This document shows, in pieces, positions 16,877 to 23,744 of a DNA stretch of 35,757 bases (positions within the stretch are counted from its first letter, which is position 1; every line of letters begins with the position of its first letter). Source of the stretch: Arenimonas sp. (GTDB lineage Bacteria; Pseudomonadota; Gammaproteobacteria; Xanthomonadales; Xanthomonadaceae); assembly GCF_022842045.1 (NCBI RefSeq), contig NZ_JALHQI010000032.1, forward strand, positions 1 to 35,757, written 5' to 3'. The notes below the pieces were generated by a model that was given only the letters and a program-made list of their open reading frames with translations, was not told the DNA's origin and did no database searches. The translations under genes were made by a program, and so were the position numbers.

Positions 16877-17733
16877 TGCGGCGTCTCCAGAAGCGGAGCC
16901 ACGACGCCAGCCAGCTCGGCCACAACCTCTGCAAGCCCAGGCGCCTCCAGCCGACCCCTTTCGAGGAAGGCCCGCCATTGCCTTTGCTTGGCGTTGTCCG
17001 AGGCGAAAACCTCCGTCAGCCCCACCGGCATGGAACCAGGCATTGGGGTGTCCCGCCGCGCGAACGTGGCGGACACGGCGTTTCGAAGCACCGTCGGATC
17101 GAGCCGGCCCTCCCGGGCCAGGCTGAGCAGATCGAAGTAATCCTTCATTCGGCTGTTGGCCATGCCCAGCACGACGATCGCCTCAAGCTTCTCGGCGAAG
17201 ACGGTTTCGCGCGGATAGATGCGCAGCGAGGGCGCAGGCAGGTCATCGAGCAGGGTCGGCAGCTCGGCGTCCTCGGGCCCAGGCGTCACGGCATCCCCGA
17301 ACCCGATATCCCACTGGACCAGGCATTCCGCCGTCCCTAGTCGGGCACGCAGGCTCACGCGCAGGCCGTCGTAGCGCGCCGTTTCCCGGATCTCGCTGAC
17401 GCGCAGGCCCGCGAGGTCGAAGGCCAGGCCGTCGTCGACCTCAAGTTCGCAGAGTTCGCGGACGATGGCTTCGATCCGCGCCGGATCCGCCGCGCCAAAG
17501 CCCAGGAAGTCCGCGTCGCGCGTCGGCCTGTGCTCCTGGTCGAACCAGTGCCGGAAAAGCATGGCGCCCTTGAGCAGGAAGTCATCCCGGTGGCGCGAGA
17601 TCGAGAGCCGATACAGGAGACGCTCGACGGCGTATCGATCGAGCGTGAGCTGGAACTCCTCGCCCGACGTCTTCGCATGGTTCAGCAGCCGCTGGCGGAT
17701 CGAATCGACGCGGGCTGGCGAGGACGCACTCAT
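16864..17733 (-). CDS. abiEii: AbiEii-type nucleotidyltransferase toxin
   Basis: The 289-residue product is a type IV toxin of the AbiE abortive-infection system, a DNA-polymerase-beta-like nucleotidyltransferase. Visible motifs: FLLKGAMLFRHWF (glycine motif near 55), D73-x-D75 in TRDADFL (metal-binding), WDIGFGD (D142), EKLEAIVVLG (K182) and NSRMKDYFDLL (K197, D198, D201). All family key residues I know are present, so it looks active. The start at 17733 shares an ATGA overlap with the antitoxin stop, which implies translational coupling; an earlier start at 17889 would overlap the antitoxin by 160 bases and is rejected. AbiE toxins act by modifying a host RNA, arresting growth when phage infection upsets the balance. 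Confidence 0.93.
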   Translation of the reverse strand: MSASSPARVDSIRQRLLNHAKTSGEEFQLTLDRYAVERLLYRLSISRHRDDFLLKGAMLFRHWFDQEHRPTRDADFLGFGAADPARIEAIVRELCELEVDDGLAFDLAGLRVSEIRETARYDGLRVSLRARLGTAECLVQWDIGFGDAVTPGPEDAELPTLLDDLPAPSLRIYPRETVFAEKLEAIVVLGMANSRMKDYFDLLSLAREGRLDPTVLRNAVSATFARRDTPMPGSMPVGLTEVFASDNAKQRQWRAFLERGRLEAPGLAEVVAELAGVVAPLLETPQAPR

Positions 17734-18326
17734 GCCACCGATTCCAGATAGGGACGCATCACGTTCGCCATCCGAAGCTGGCTCGCCAGCCGCCAGAGTT
17801 CGTCGTTGCTCGCCCGACGCTCGCGGCGCACCTGGGACAGCGCCTCCAGCGCCACGTCTAGGCCAATCCTGTTGCGGAACTTGAAACAATCCACGACGGT
17901 CCGTGCGACCCCGGTAACCCGAAGCGGCACGCCGTCGCGGTCATGGGTTTCGATCCCGGCCGAGAGGCCGGCACCCGAATACCGAACGACCCGCAGCGAA
18001 GGCCAGTCCAGCCTGGGCGCGTGCCGGCCGGCGGCAATACCCAGCCAGACCGAGTGCGGTGCCTGTGTCGTGAGCCCGTGGAAGCGCAGCGCCGTCAGGA
18101 GGCAGAAGAATCCGTCGGGCACGCGGCGCGCGACGATCTGCAGCCCCTCGTCCGCCGACGGCGCCCGACCGGGCAGCGAGTAGACGCCACGCGCCAGCCT
18201 GACCAGCTCACCCCGTTGCACCAGGCGCGCGATCTGGGCGCCCTCCAGCCCGGCGGCCCGGAGGTCGCGGGCCCGGGCACTGCCCTGAGCTTCGAGCAGG
18301 TGCTTGGCTTTGGCGTGGGGATCCAT
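17730..18326 (-). CDS. abiEi: AbiEi-type antitoxin/autorepressor
   Basis: The 198-residue product has the AbiEi layout. An N-terminal winged-helix part (ARDLRAAGLEGAQIARLVQR, GELVRLARGVYSLPG) is followed by a C-terminal neutralising region (DGFFCLLTALRFHGLTTQAP, VWLGIAAGRHAPRLDWPSLR, VPLRVTGVARTVVDCFKFRN). In the family the N-terminal domain binds inverted repeats at its own promoter and the C-terminal domain neutralises the toxin. ATG 18326 is chosen over the TTG at 18362 because the TTG lies in the predicted -35 box; the transcript would then be nearly leaderless. It overlaps abiEii by four bases. Confidence 0.9.
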   Translation of the reverse strand: MDPHAKAKHLLEAQGSARARDLRAAGLEGAQIARLVQRGELVRLARGVYSLPGRAPSADEGLQIVARRVPDGFFCLLTALRFHGLTTQAPHSVWLGIAAGRHAPRLDWPSLRVVRYSGAGLSAGIETHDRDGVPLRVTGVARTVVDCFKFRNRIGLDVALEALSQVRRERRASNDELWRLASQLRMANVMRPYLESVA

Positions 18327-18333
18327 GCCGAAA

Positions 18334-18362
18334 GATTGTTCCAATTCGGCAATCAAAGTCAA
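18334..18362 (-). promoter_or_regulatory. abiE promoter and probable AbiEi operator
   Basis: On the minus strand TTGACT (18362-18357) is followed after 16 bases by AACAAT (18340-18335). Transcription would begin within a few bases of the ATG at 18326. The inverted repeat GATTG-N11-CAATC (18334-18354) covers the -10 box and spacer, as expected for an autorepressor site. Confidence 0.55.
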
Positions 18363-18568
18363 CTATGTGTGCGATTTTGTAACGCTCGCTGTACGCCCCG
18401 GGAGGTAGCCTCCACTCCATTGACCGTGCCGCGGAGAGCTTTGGGGCGAGGCGCCAAATGGCCTCAAGCGAACTCCTTGCAGGTCGGGCATGGCGCGTGC
18501 AGAAGCCGGCCAGATCGCTTCGAGCGAAAGGAGATGGTCTGTAATCCTTTGCCGTCACTGGGATTTCA
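18363..18568. other. Non-coding stretch before tRNA-end repeat 2
   Basis: No gene is seen. Its last 28 bases (about 18541-18568) resemble the bases before repeat 3: both have a CTTTG/ATCG-like segment and CTGRGATTTC just before the repeat. The rest is unremarkable. Confidence 0.5.
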
Positions 18569-18617
18569 CGCCTTCCGAAGCCATTGGTCGGGGGTTCAAA
18601 TCCCTCCAGGCGCGCCA
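18569..18617 (+). repeat. tRNA-Arg(CCG) 3'-end repeat, putative attachment site 2
   Basis: Identical to repeat 1 over 49 bases except TTCAAAT for TTCGAAT in the T-loop. It again contains only the anticodon-loop-to-CCA half. To its right the conserved tail (CCCCTGTGAC, AATCTG) and a pRiA4b-gene start follow, as after repeat 1. To its left the bases GGGATTTCACGCC resemble GAGATTTCGCGCC before repeat 3. It is shared by the two cassettes. Confidence 0.85.
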
Positions 18618-18694
18618 AGACCCCTGTGACCAATCTGTGCCCTGGCTGTGCCAAATTCTTCCTGGCAACCCGGCCGCGTTGAGTAAAGGCCGCC

Positions 18695-18781
18695 ATGCCA
18701 ACGCAAATCCTCCAGATCCGGATTGAGCTCGAGCGTATCGAGCCGCTGAGTGGGCGTGGCTTTTGGTACCGGCTGGCCTAA
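18695..18781 (+). pseudogene. Remnant start of a second pRiA4b ORF-3 gene
   Basis: ATG 18695 follows the same GAGTAAAGG context as the intact gene and encodes MPTQILQIRIELERIEPLSG, matching the intact start MPQPILQIRVELQEIEPLIW at most positions. Similarity then stops and the frame ends after 28 codons. The DNA differs at many silent positions, so it is a diverged relative and not a recent copy. The breakpoint lies at the end of hipA on the other strand. Confidence 0.8.
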
Positions 18782-20133
18782 CCCGGCACAAGGATTGCCG
18801 CCCCGGTTGCCGCTCGCTTTGTTGCCCTCACGAACAGGTCCAACGTCCTGCTGACCGTGTGATCGTCGATCCCCCGCGGCATCATCGCTTCCGTCGCGGC
18901 AGCGATATGGTCCACATTGCCTGCCAGCTCGTCCAGCATCGCCGCCGGGTTGAAATCCAATCCCAACGCGCGGGCAGAATCCTGCCAATGCCGCAGGCGT
19001 ATCTCTTTGTGGGCGAAGTGCCTGTTCTTGGTCCCCGGGGGCGCCATCGCCATATGCAGCTTATGGCGATCAAACGTCCCCGCCTTGCCGCCTATCACGG
19101 GGTAGGTTGTCATCACATCGTACAAGGGTGCCAAGCGGTAGCCGCCTCCCGGCTCCAGCCGGAGGCTGAAATTCTTGGCATGGCCGTCCGTCGCCGCCAA
19201 CAGCCAGAACACGATGTTCGCGCGCAAGAAGGTCGCTCGATCCCGCTGGGCGTCACGACTGAATCTCAGCAGCTCGTCGATCCGTTGGATCCCCGGCCCG
19301 CCGTCCCGGTGCTCATACTTGGCCGCGCGAGGCGCGCCCAGCGCCTGGCACATGTCCTCTTGCGGCAGGCGAAGCAGGTATCCACCCGGCGCCATGGCGC
19401 GATCGAAGCGTTCGACCGCCAGGACCCGCTGGTCCTCGAAGCATGCGATCTGTGTCGGCGCTATTTCAAACCCCAACTGACCCATCAGGACCGAACACAG
19501 GTGTTCATTGTCCACTGAATGGTGGAACGGGACAGGTGGATCTCCCACCATGCCCATCGGCAGCTTCAGGATATGGGTTGTCGGTGTGACGCCCAATGGC
19601 CGGTTCCAACGGCCATTCCAGAAGGTGAGCGCCGTCTTGGACTGCGCGCCGGCCAACGAGAGGCGCAGTTCGCCGCCAACGCTTGGCGCAAGCGTCGCGC
19701 CGCGCAGCACGGCTGCCACGTCTGCATCCGAGAGAGCCTCCATCCGCATCGCGGTGACGGGCTCCGGGACTTCCCCTTGCGGGAGAAGAGTGACCGCGCC
19801 GACACAGTCACGGCCATAGTGGGCCAGCAAGTCGAACTCAGATGTGCTGGCGAGACGCGCGTTGTCACGCATCGCCCGACGGAATTCGTCCCGGTCAGGC
19901 AGCAGATTCTCGAAGTAGCGGACCACTGCCTCGCCCACCACGGGCCTGCCGGTTGCCGGGATAGACAGCGAGATCGGACGGAACTGGGGCGAGGCCTGCC
20001 AGGACGTCGAATAGGTGAACTGATGGGAGCCCGCCGGTGTGATCTGCCACAGCCCTACCTCCTCGCCATTCATCCAGACCATCAGCGCTTTGGCAGGCTT
20101 CGCCTTCCTGCCCGGGCGGACCGGCGTCACCAT
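18778..20133 (-). CDS. hipA: HipA-family Ser/Thr kinase toxin
   Basis: The 451-residue product, close to the length of known HipA proteins, has the full kinase set. There is an N-terminal HipA_N-like region (VWMNGEEVGLWQ, SLSIPATGRPV, YFENLLPD), a Ser-containing loop RLSLAGAQSKTAL (S159, equivalent to the autophosphorylated Ser), HILK (K190, ATP binding), VERFDR, the catalytic LLAATDGHAKNFSL (D316) and the metal-binding APLYDV (D339). HipA toxins phosphorylate a translation factor such as glutamyl-tRNA synthetase and cause growth arrest; the exact target here is inferred. It starts inside the hipB stop region with a 7-base overlap. No truncation is seen. Confidence 0.93.
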   Translation of the reverse strand: MVTPVRPGRKAKPAKALMVWMNGEEVGLWQITPAGSHQFTYSTSWQASPQFRPISLSIPATGRPVVGEAVVRYFENLLPDRDEFRRAMRDNARLASTSEFDLLAHYGRDCVGAVTLLPQGEVPEPVTAMRMEALSDADVAAVLRGATLAPSVGGELRLSLAGAQSKTALTFWNGRWNRPLGVTPTTHILKLPMGMVGDPPVPFHHSVDNEHLCSVLMGQLGFEIAPTQIACFEDQRVLAVERFDRAMAPGGYLLRLPQEDMCQALGAPRAAKYEHRDGGPGIQRIDELLRFSRDAQRDRATFLRANIVFWLLAATDGHAKNFSLRLEPGGGYRLAPLYDVMTTYPVIGGKAGTFDRHKLHMAMAPPGTKNRHFAHKEIRLRHWQDSARALGLDFNPAAMLDELAGNVDHIAAATEAMMPRGIDDHTVSRTLDLFVRATKRAATGAAILVPG

Positions 20134-20378
20134 GACGACTCCGGCGTCCGCCTCGGCCGTAGTACGAACTCCATCCCGACCAGGTTCGCGTACTGCAGAA
20201 CCATCGCCACCGTTACCTTGGATGCCCGCCTCTCGATCTGGCTGACACGGCCCTGGGTGATTCCCAACTGTTTGCCTATCTGGCCCTGGGTCATTCCGGC
20301 CTGCTTTCGCGCGGCTGCCAGCAGCGCGCCGATCATGTCGGGCGCCTGCACGAGGTGTTCGATTCTTGGCTGGCTCAT
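20127..20378 (-). CDS. hipB: HipB-family XRE antitoxin
   Basis: An 83-residue helix-turn-helix protein. The XRE domain covers about residues 15-70: IGALLAAARKQAGMTQGQIG, KQLGITQGRVSQIERRASKV, TVAMVLQYANLVGMEF. It ends in a short Arg/Pro-rich tail. It is the DNA-binding antitoxin partner of the HipA kinase and is expected to repress its own operon. The upstream region contains matching half-sites. It overlaps hipA by 7 bases. Similar XRE proteins serve other toxins, but the HipA neighbour settles the call. Confidence 0.93.
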   Translation of the reverse strand: MSQPRIEHLVQAPDMIGALLAAARKQAGMTQGQIGKQLGITQGRVSQIERRASKVTVAMVLQYANLVGMEFVLRPRRTPESSW

Positions 20379-20390
20379 GGTATTCGCCTC

Positions 20391-20445
20391 GCTAATACGA
20401 GTCTTATATTAGCCATAAGATATACGCAGATGATATTAGCTTCAA
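20391..20445 (-). promoter_or_regulatory. hipBA promoter and probable HipB operators
   Basis: On the minus strand TTGAAG (20445-20440) and TATCTT (20422-20417) are 17 bases apart. A perfect inverted repeat GCTAATA-N9-TATTAGC (20391-20413) covers the predicted transcription start. A third TATTAGC half-site (20434-20440) touches the -35 box. This arrangement suits cooperative autorepression by HipB. Confidence 0.65.
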
Positions 20446-20864
20446 CTATTATTTTTGCAGCCGACATGGCTCGGCACAGCAGCCGCGGAACCCGCGGAAA
20501 AGCAGGCCGCTACTCCCGCCAACGTGCCATGAAAGGACCATCGGAAAGGGACGATTTAGCGTAAATCGACCTCGCTGCGAGTTGCGTTGACTGCGCGCGA
20601 AAGTCCGGACAGAGCGCTCCAAACAGATACAGGCGGCTCACAACCCTTTATCGCTGCTGAGATTTCGCGCCCTCCGAAGGCAGGTTCGAATCATGTCGGG
20701 CGCGCCATCTCCGGTTTCAGCCCCCCCTGGCCGGCCTCCACGTCCTCGGCGGCCTGCCGACGCGACCCGCCGGCTGGCACCTCTTCACGCCGCTTTACGT
20801 TCTTTGGATCAGCGCTCCCCAAGACGGGGCGGCGCCTTGCCCCGACCCACCAAAGGACACCCCC
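20446..20864. other. Island/chromosome junction without a gene
   Basis: No gene is seen over about 420 bases. It contains tRNA-end repeat 3 (20667-20707). To its right, composition becomes uniformly GC-rich and the outer-membrane protein gene follows. The promoter of that gene must lie in 20710-20860, but I see no clear boxes. Confidence 0.5.
20667..20707 (+). repeat. tRNA-Arg(CCG) 3'-end repeat, putative attachment site 3
   Basis: GCGCCCTCCGAAGGCA, then GGTTCGAATCATGTC and GGGCGCGCCA. This matches the 3' half of a bacterial tRNA-Arg(CCG) very well but lacks about 9 bases of the variable loop and T-stem present in repeats 1 and 2. Its acceptor end (GGGCGCGCCA) differs from theirs (CAGGCGCGCCA). 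It is the outermost copy, and no pRiA4b-like tail follows it. It probably marks the right end of the island. Confidence 0.75.
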
Positions 20865-21623
20865 ATGAAACACCGCCTCCTGATCCTCGCCGCGTCCTGC
20901 CTGCTGAGTACGTCCGCCCTCGCCGCCAATGGCGACTGGAGCGGCTGGTACGTCGGCATCCACGCCGGCCAAGCCAGCGGCGACGCGGATGCGCGCGTCT
21001 CCCTCGGCGGCCAGTGGTCGGCCGAATCGCAGGCCCTGCGGGACGAGGTCACCAACGACTGGTCCACGAGCTTCGACCCGAGCGACAGCACCTATGGCCT
21101 GCAGTTCGGCGTGCTGCACCAGTTCGCCAACGGCTTCGTCCTGGGCGCCGAACTCGACCACAGCCAGCTGCACTTCGAGGAAAGCCGCTCCACCGGCCCG
21201 CAGCCCACCACCACCTTCCCGTCGCTGACCTATAACTTCGGCAATTCGATCGACGTCGACTCGAAGCTGTCGCTCCGCGCCCGCCTCGGCTATGCCAGCG
21301 GCCGGCACCTGTTCTACCTGACCGGCGGCGTGGCGCGCGTGGACGCCGATGCGTCGGCCTCGGTCGCGAGCAACGGCAACTACCTCAAGCGCGGCGTGGC
21401 CAGCGAAACGCTGGACGCCACCGAGATTGGCGCCGGCTACGAGTTCGACTTCGGCAACCAGTGGTCGCTGCGCGCCGAGTACATCCGCACCGACGCCGAT
21501 GACTTCAGCTACGACACCGTCTACCAGGCGGGCAGCAGCTTCGTGACCCCGGCCTACATCGAGACCTTCCGCCAGTCGCTGGAGTTCGATTCCTTCCGCA
21601 TCGGCCTGAGCTACCGCTTCTGA
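20865..21623 (+). CDS. Outer-membrane beta-barrel protein
   Basis: The 252-residue product has a signal peptide (MKHRLLILAASCLLSTSALA, cleaved before ANG) after an AAAGGA ribosome site. The mature part starts DWSGWYVGIHAGQASGD and consists of alternating-residue strands (YGLQFGVLHQFANGFVLGAE, LSLRARLGYASGRHLFYLTG, IGAGYEFDFGNQWSLRAEYI). It ends in a terminal strand FRIGLSYRF with the C-terminal Phe needed for barrel assembly. It fits the porin-like/OmpA-like beta-barrel group of about 8 strands. No periplasmic OmpA domain is present. The specific function is unknown. A strong stem-loop lies just after it. Confidence 0.88.
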   Translation: MKHRLLILAASCLLSTSALAANGDWSGWYVGIHAGQASGDADARVSLGGQWSAESQALRDEVTNDWSTSFDPSDSTYGLQFGVLHQFANGFVLGAELDHSQLHFEESRSTGPQPTTTFPSLTYNFGNSIDVDSKLSLRARLGYASGRHLFYLTGGVARVDADASASVASNGNYLKRGVASETLDATEIGAGYEFDFGNQWSLRAEYIRTDADDFSYDTVYQAGSSFVTPAYIETFRQSLEFDSFRIGLSYRF

Positions 21624-21636
21624 GCCATCGCCCGGA

Positions 21637-21664
21637 ACGCCGCCGCGGTTCGCCGCGGCGGCGT
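21637..21664. terminator. Perfect 12-bp hairpin between convergent genes
   Basis: A 12-bp perfect stem, all GC apart from the closing A-T pair, is capped by a TTCG tetraloop (21649-21652). It sits between the stops of the beta-barrel gene and the GumN-like gene, which converge. It lacks a T-tract but is stable enough to act in both directions, or to protect the mRNA 3' ends. Confidence 0.6.
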
Positions 21665-21666
21665 CA

Positions 21667-22689
21667 CTAGTCCGACGGGGCCTCCACCACGTAGCCCTTC
21701 GCAGCCAGCGCCTTGAGGTACCCGCGCTCGCCCACCACCCGCGCCATCGGCAGCACCGCGACGCTTTCGGCGTGCGTGGCCAGTGCCTTTTCCGCCGCGG
21801 CCAGCCAGGCCGCCTCGACCCGCGCCGGCAATTCGCTGAAACCGCTGCTTCTCGCCAGCCCGCTGCCCAGCAGGGCGTCGGTGCAGGCCTTGGCGTTGTC
21901 GGCGTAGGGCAGGGCTTCCAGCGTGGCCAGGTCACCGATGGCCCAGGCATTGGCGCGCAGGGCGAGCGTGTCGAGATCGTTCTCGACCTGGTCGAGCGTG
22001 GTGCGGAAGCAGGCCAGGTCGTCGAGCCCGCTGCGCCGGAATTCCTTGACCGCGGCCTTGGCGTCCTCGATCACCAGGCTCACCTCCGGCTGCTCCACCG
22101 GCACGTCGGCGCGCTTGGCGGCGCGGCGCACGGCGCGGCCGACCACGTCGCGCCAGGACAGGTCGGCGCGGTCGAAGGCCTTTTCGCGAAGTTCCATCGC
22201 GGCCAGGATCGGGCGACGCTTCTCGATGCCGCGGTCGCGGCCGAGATACAGCGCCTTGAGCCGCTGCCAGCGCGCGAAATCGGCGGCGGCCAGCACATCC
22301 TCGAGCAGTTCGCCTTCGGGATTGTTGCGCGCCTTCATCAGCGACGGCACCAGGAACAGGCCGCCCAGCGCGGCGCCCTCGGCATCCACGCGCACCGTCG
22401 GCGGCATCAGCAGCACGCCGGCGGCGGCGACGCGCCGCTCGACGTCCAGCGAGTTCCATTCCATGCGCTTGGGCAGCGGTGCCAGCGTGCCCAGCACCCA
22501 CAGCACGCGGCCATCGCGCGAGACCTTCCACATCCCGGGACCGGGCTGCACGCCGCTGACGACGATGGTGTCGAGGGTGACCGGTGGCGACGTCGGCGCC
22601 GGGTCCTCGGCGGCGACGGCGGGCAGCGACGGCGCCAACGCAAGCGCCAACGCCAGGCCCACGGCCGCCAGCTGCGTGGCCGACATCAT
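21667..22689 (-). CDS. GumN/TraB-family protein
   Basis: The 340-residue product has a signal peptide (MMSATQLAAVGLALALALA ending AVAA). The family-like opening is GPGMWKVSRDGRVLWVLGTL, and the helical middle contains FLVPSLMKARNN and WQRLKALYLGRDRGIEKRRP. The C-terminal part (HAESVAVLPMARVVGERGYL) matches the end of TraB/GumN proteins (a catalytic-fold Gly-Tyr-Leu segment). GumN belongs to this family in xanthomonads. In typical members GTLH-like motifs carry a metal-binding His, but here GTLAP lacks it, so activity is doubtful. It follows the 194-aa secreted gene by 6 bases and is probably co-transcribed with it. Confidence 0.75.
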   Translation of the reverse strand: MMSATQLAAVGLALALALAPSLPAVAAEDPAPTSPPVTLDTIVVSGVQPGPGMWKVSRDGRVLWVLGTLAPLPKRMEWNSLDVERRVAAAGVLLMPPTVRVDAEGAALGGLFLVPSLMKARNNPEGELLEDVLAAADFARWQRLKALYLGRDRGIEKRRPILAAMELREKAFDRADLSWRDVVGRAVRRAAKRADVPVEQPEVSLVIEDAKAAVKEFRRSGLDDLACFRTTLDQVENDLDTLALRANAWAIGDLATLEALPYADNAKACTDALLGSGLARSSGFSELPARVEAAWLAAAEKALATHAESVAVLPMARVVGERGYLKALAAKGYVVEAPSD

Positions 22690-22695
22690 CGGCGA

Positions 22696-23280
22696 CTAGG
22701 ATTGGGTGAAGTTGCGCGCATCGATCGCCGCGACCAGGGCCCGCTGCTCGGCCAGCGAGCCTTCGTTGCAGAAGAATTCGATCGTGTAGGTGTAAGGGCC
22801 CTCGACGTACACCGATGTCAGGGACAGCACCTCATGCCCGTCGTCCCGGAGGCTGGCCAGTTCCCGGATGTTCAGGCGACCCCAGGGACGAGTCGCCATG
22901 GTGACCGATAGCCATGGCTGCGGCGGCGACTGGGAAACCTTCCTGTGGTGCGCCGCCGTTTCTTCCTCGACGGCCGCTTGCGTGGGCATGACGGCATGGA
23001 AGCCGAAGTGATCGAGCCGGTCCAGCTTGACCTCGCAGGCCGCCGGCGACCTGGCGGGCGCGGCCCAGCGATAGGTCACCCAATGGGAAGCGATGTCGCG
23101 GCCGATGTCCCGCCCCGGACCCTCCATGGCGAGGTCCGGGTTGGGCGCAATGTTGAACACGCCGCCGAAGGCTTCCAGCCCGTTGCCGCCCACGACCCTG
23201 GCCCCTCCGTTCTTCGCCCATGCGGCCGACGGCACGAGCGCGGTGGCCAGGACCAACAGTGGAAGGCAGGCAATGTGCAT
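22696..23280 (-). CDS. Secreted hypothetical protein
   Basis: Not recognised. The 194-residue product has a signal peptide (MHIACLPLLVLATALVPSAA, WAKNG) preceded by GAGG; an upstream in-frame start at 23337 lacks a ribosome site. The mature protein contains two Cys (PAACEVKL and FFCNEGS) that could form a disulfide. A beta-rich centre includes PWLSVTMATRPWGRLNIREL and TSVYVEGPYTYTIEFFCNEG. There are no membrane segments. Its gene precedes the GumN-like gene with a 6-base gap. A periplasmic role is likely; nothing more can be said. Confidence 0.75.
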   Translation of the reverse strand: MHIACLPLLVLATALVPSAAWAKNGGARVVGGNGLEAFGGVFNIAPNPDLAMEGPGRDIGRDIASHWVTYRWAAPARSPAACEVKLDRLDHFGFHAVMPTQAAVEEETAAHHRKVSQSPPQPWLSVTMATRPWGRLNIRELASLRDDGHEVLSLTSVYVEGPYTYTIEFFCNEGSLAEQRALVAAIDARNFTQS

Positions 23281-23354
23281 GGCGACCTCAGGTTTCTGGC
23301 TCGGGGCAACGCTAGGCAATTCAAAGGGCGGGCGCAAGCTGGCCGCGCAGGCGC

Positions 23355-23735
23355 TCAGTCCCCGGACACGTCGCCGTCGACGTAGAGCCAGCGGCCATCC
23401 TCGCGCACGAAGCGGCTGGTTTCGTGAAGGCGGCCGGCACGGCCGCCGCCCTGGCGGAATCGCGCGACGAATTCCACGGTGGCGCGTTCGCCTTCGGCGC
23501 GGTGGCGCTTCACGTCCAGGCCCAACCAGCGCAGCGGCGGCTGCGCGTCGAACGCCAACGTGGCCGGGCGGTTGGACAGATGCCAGGTGGCCAGCAGGTA
23601 GTCGGCCAGGTGCAGGGCATAAGCGCTGTAGCGCGATCGCATCAGCGCCTCGGCGTCGGCCGCGGCGGCGCCGGCGTGCAGCGGGCCGCAGCAGCGCGCA
23701 TAGTCACCGCGTCCGCAGGGACAGGCCTCGGCCAC
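23355..23735 (-). CDS. YchJ/UPF0225-family SEC-C protein
   Basis: The 126-residue product begins [20 protein letters not shown], the Cys-rich zinc-binding SEC-C-like motif (CPCG...CCG). The YchJ domain follows: [67 protein letters not shown]. The length fits the family. Function is not well established; the NTF2-like fold suggests ligand binding. It lies 9 bases after the preceding gene and is probably in the same operon. Confidence 0.9.
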   Translation of the reverse strand: MAEACPCGRGDYARCCGPLHAGAAAADAEALMRSRYSAYALHLADYLLATWHLSNRPATLAFDAQPPLRWLGLDVKRHRAEGERATVEFVARFRQGGGRAGRLHETSRFVREDGRWLYVDGDVSGD

Positions 23736-23744
23736 TGCGCGGCC

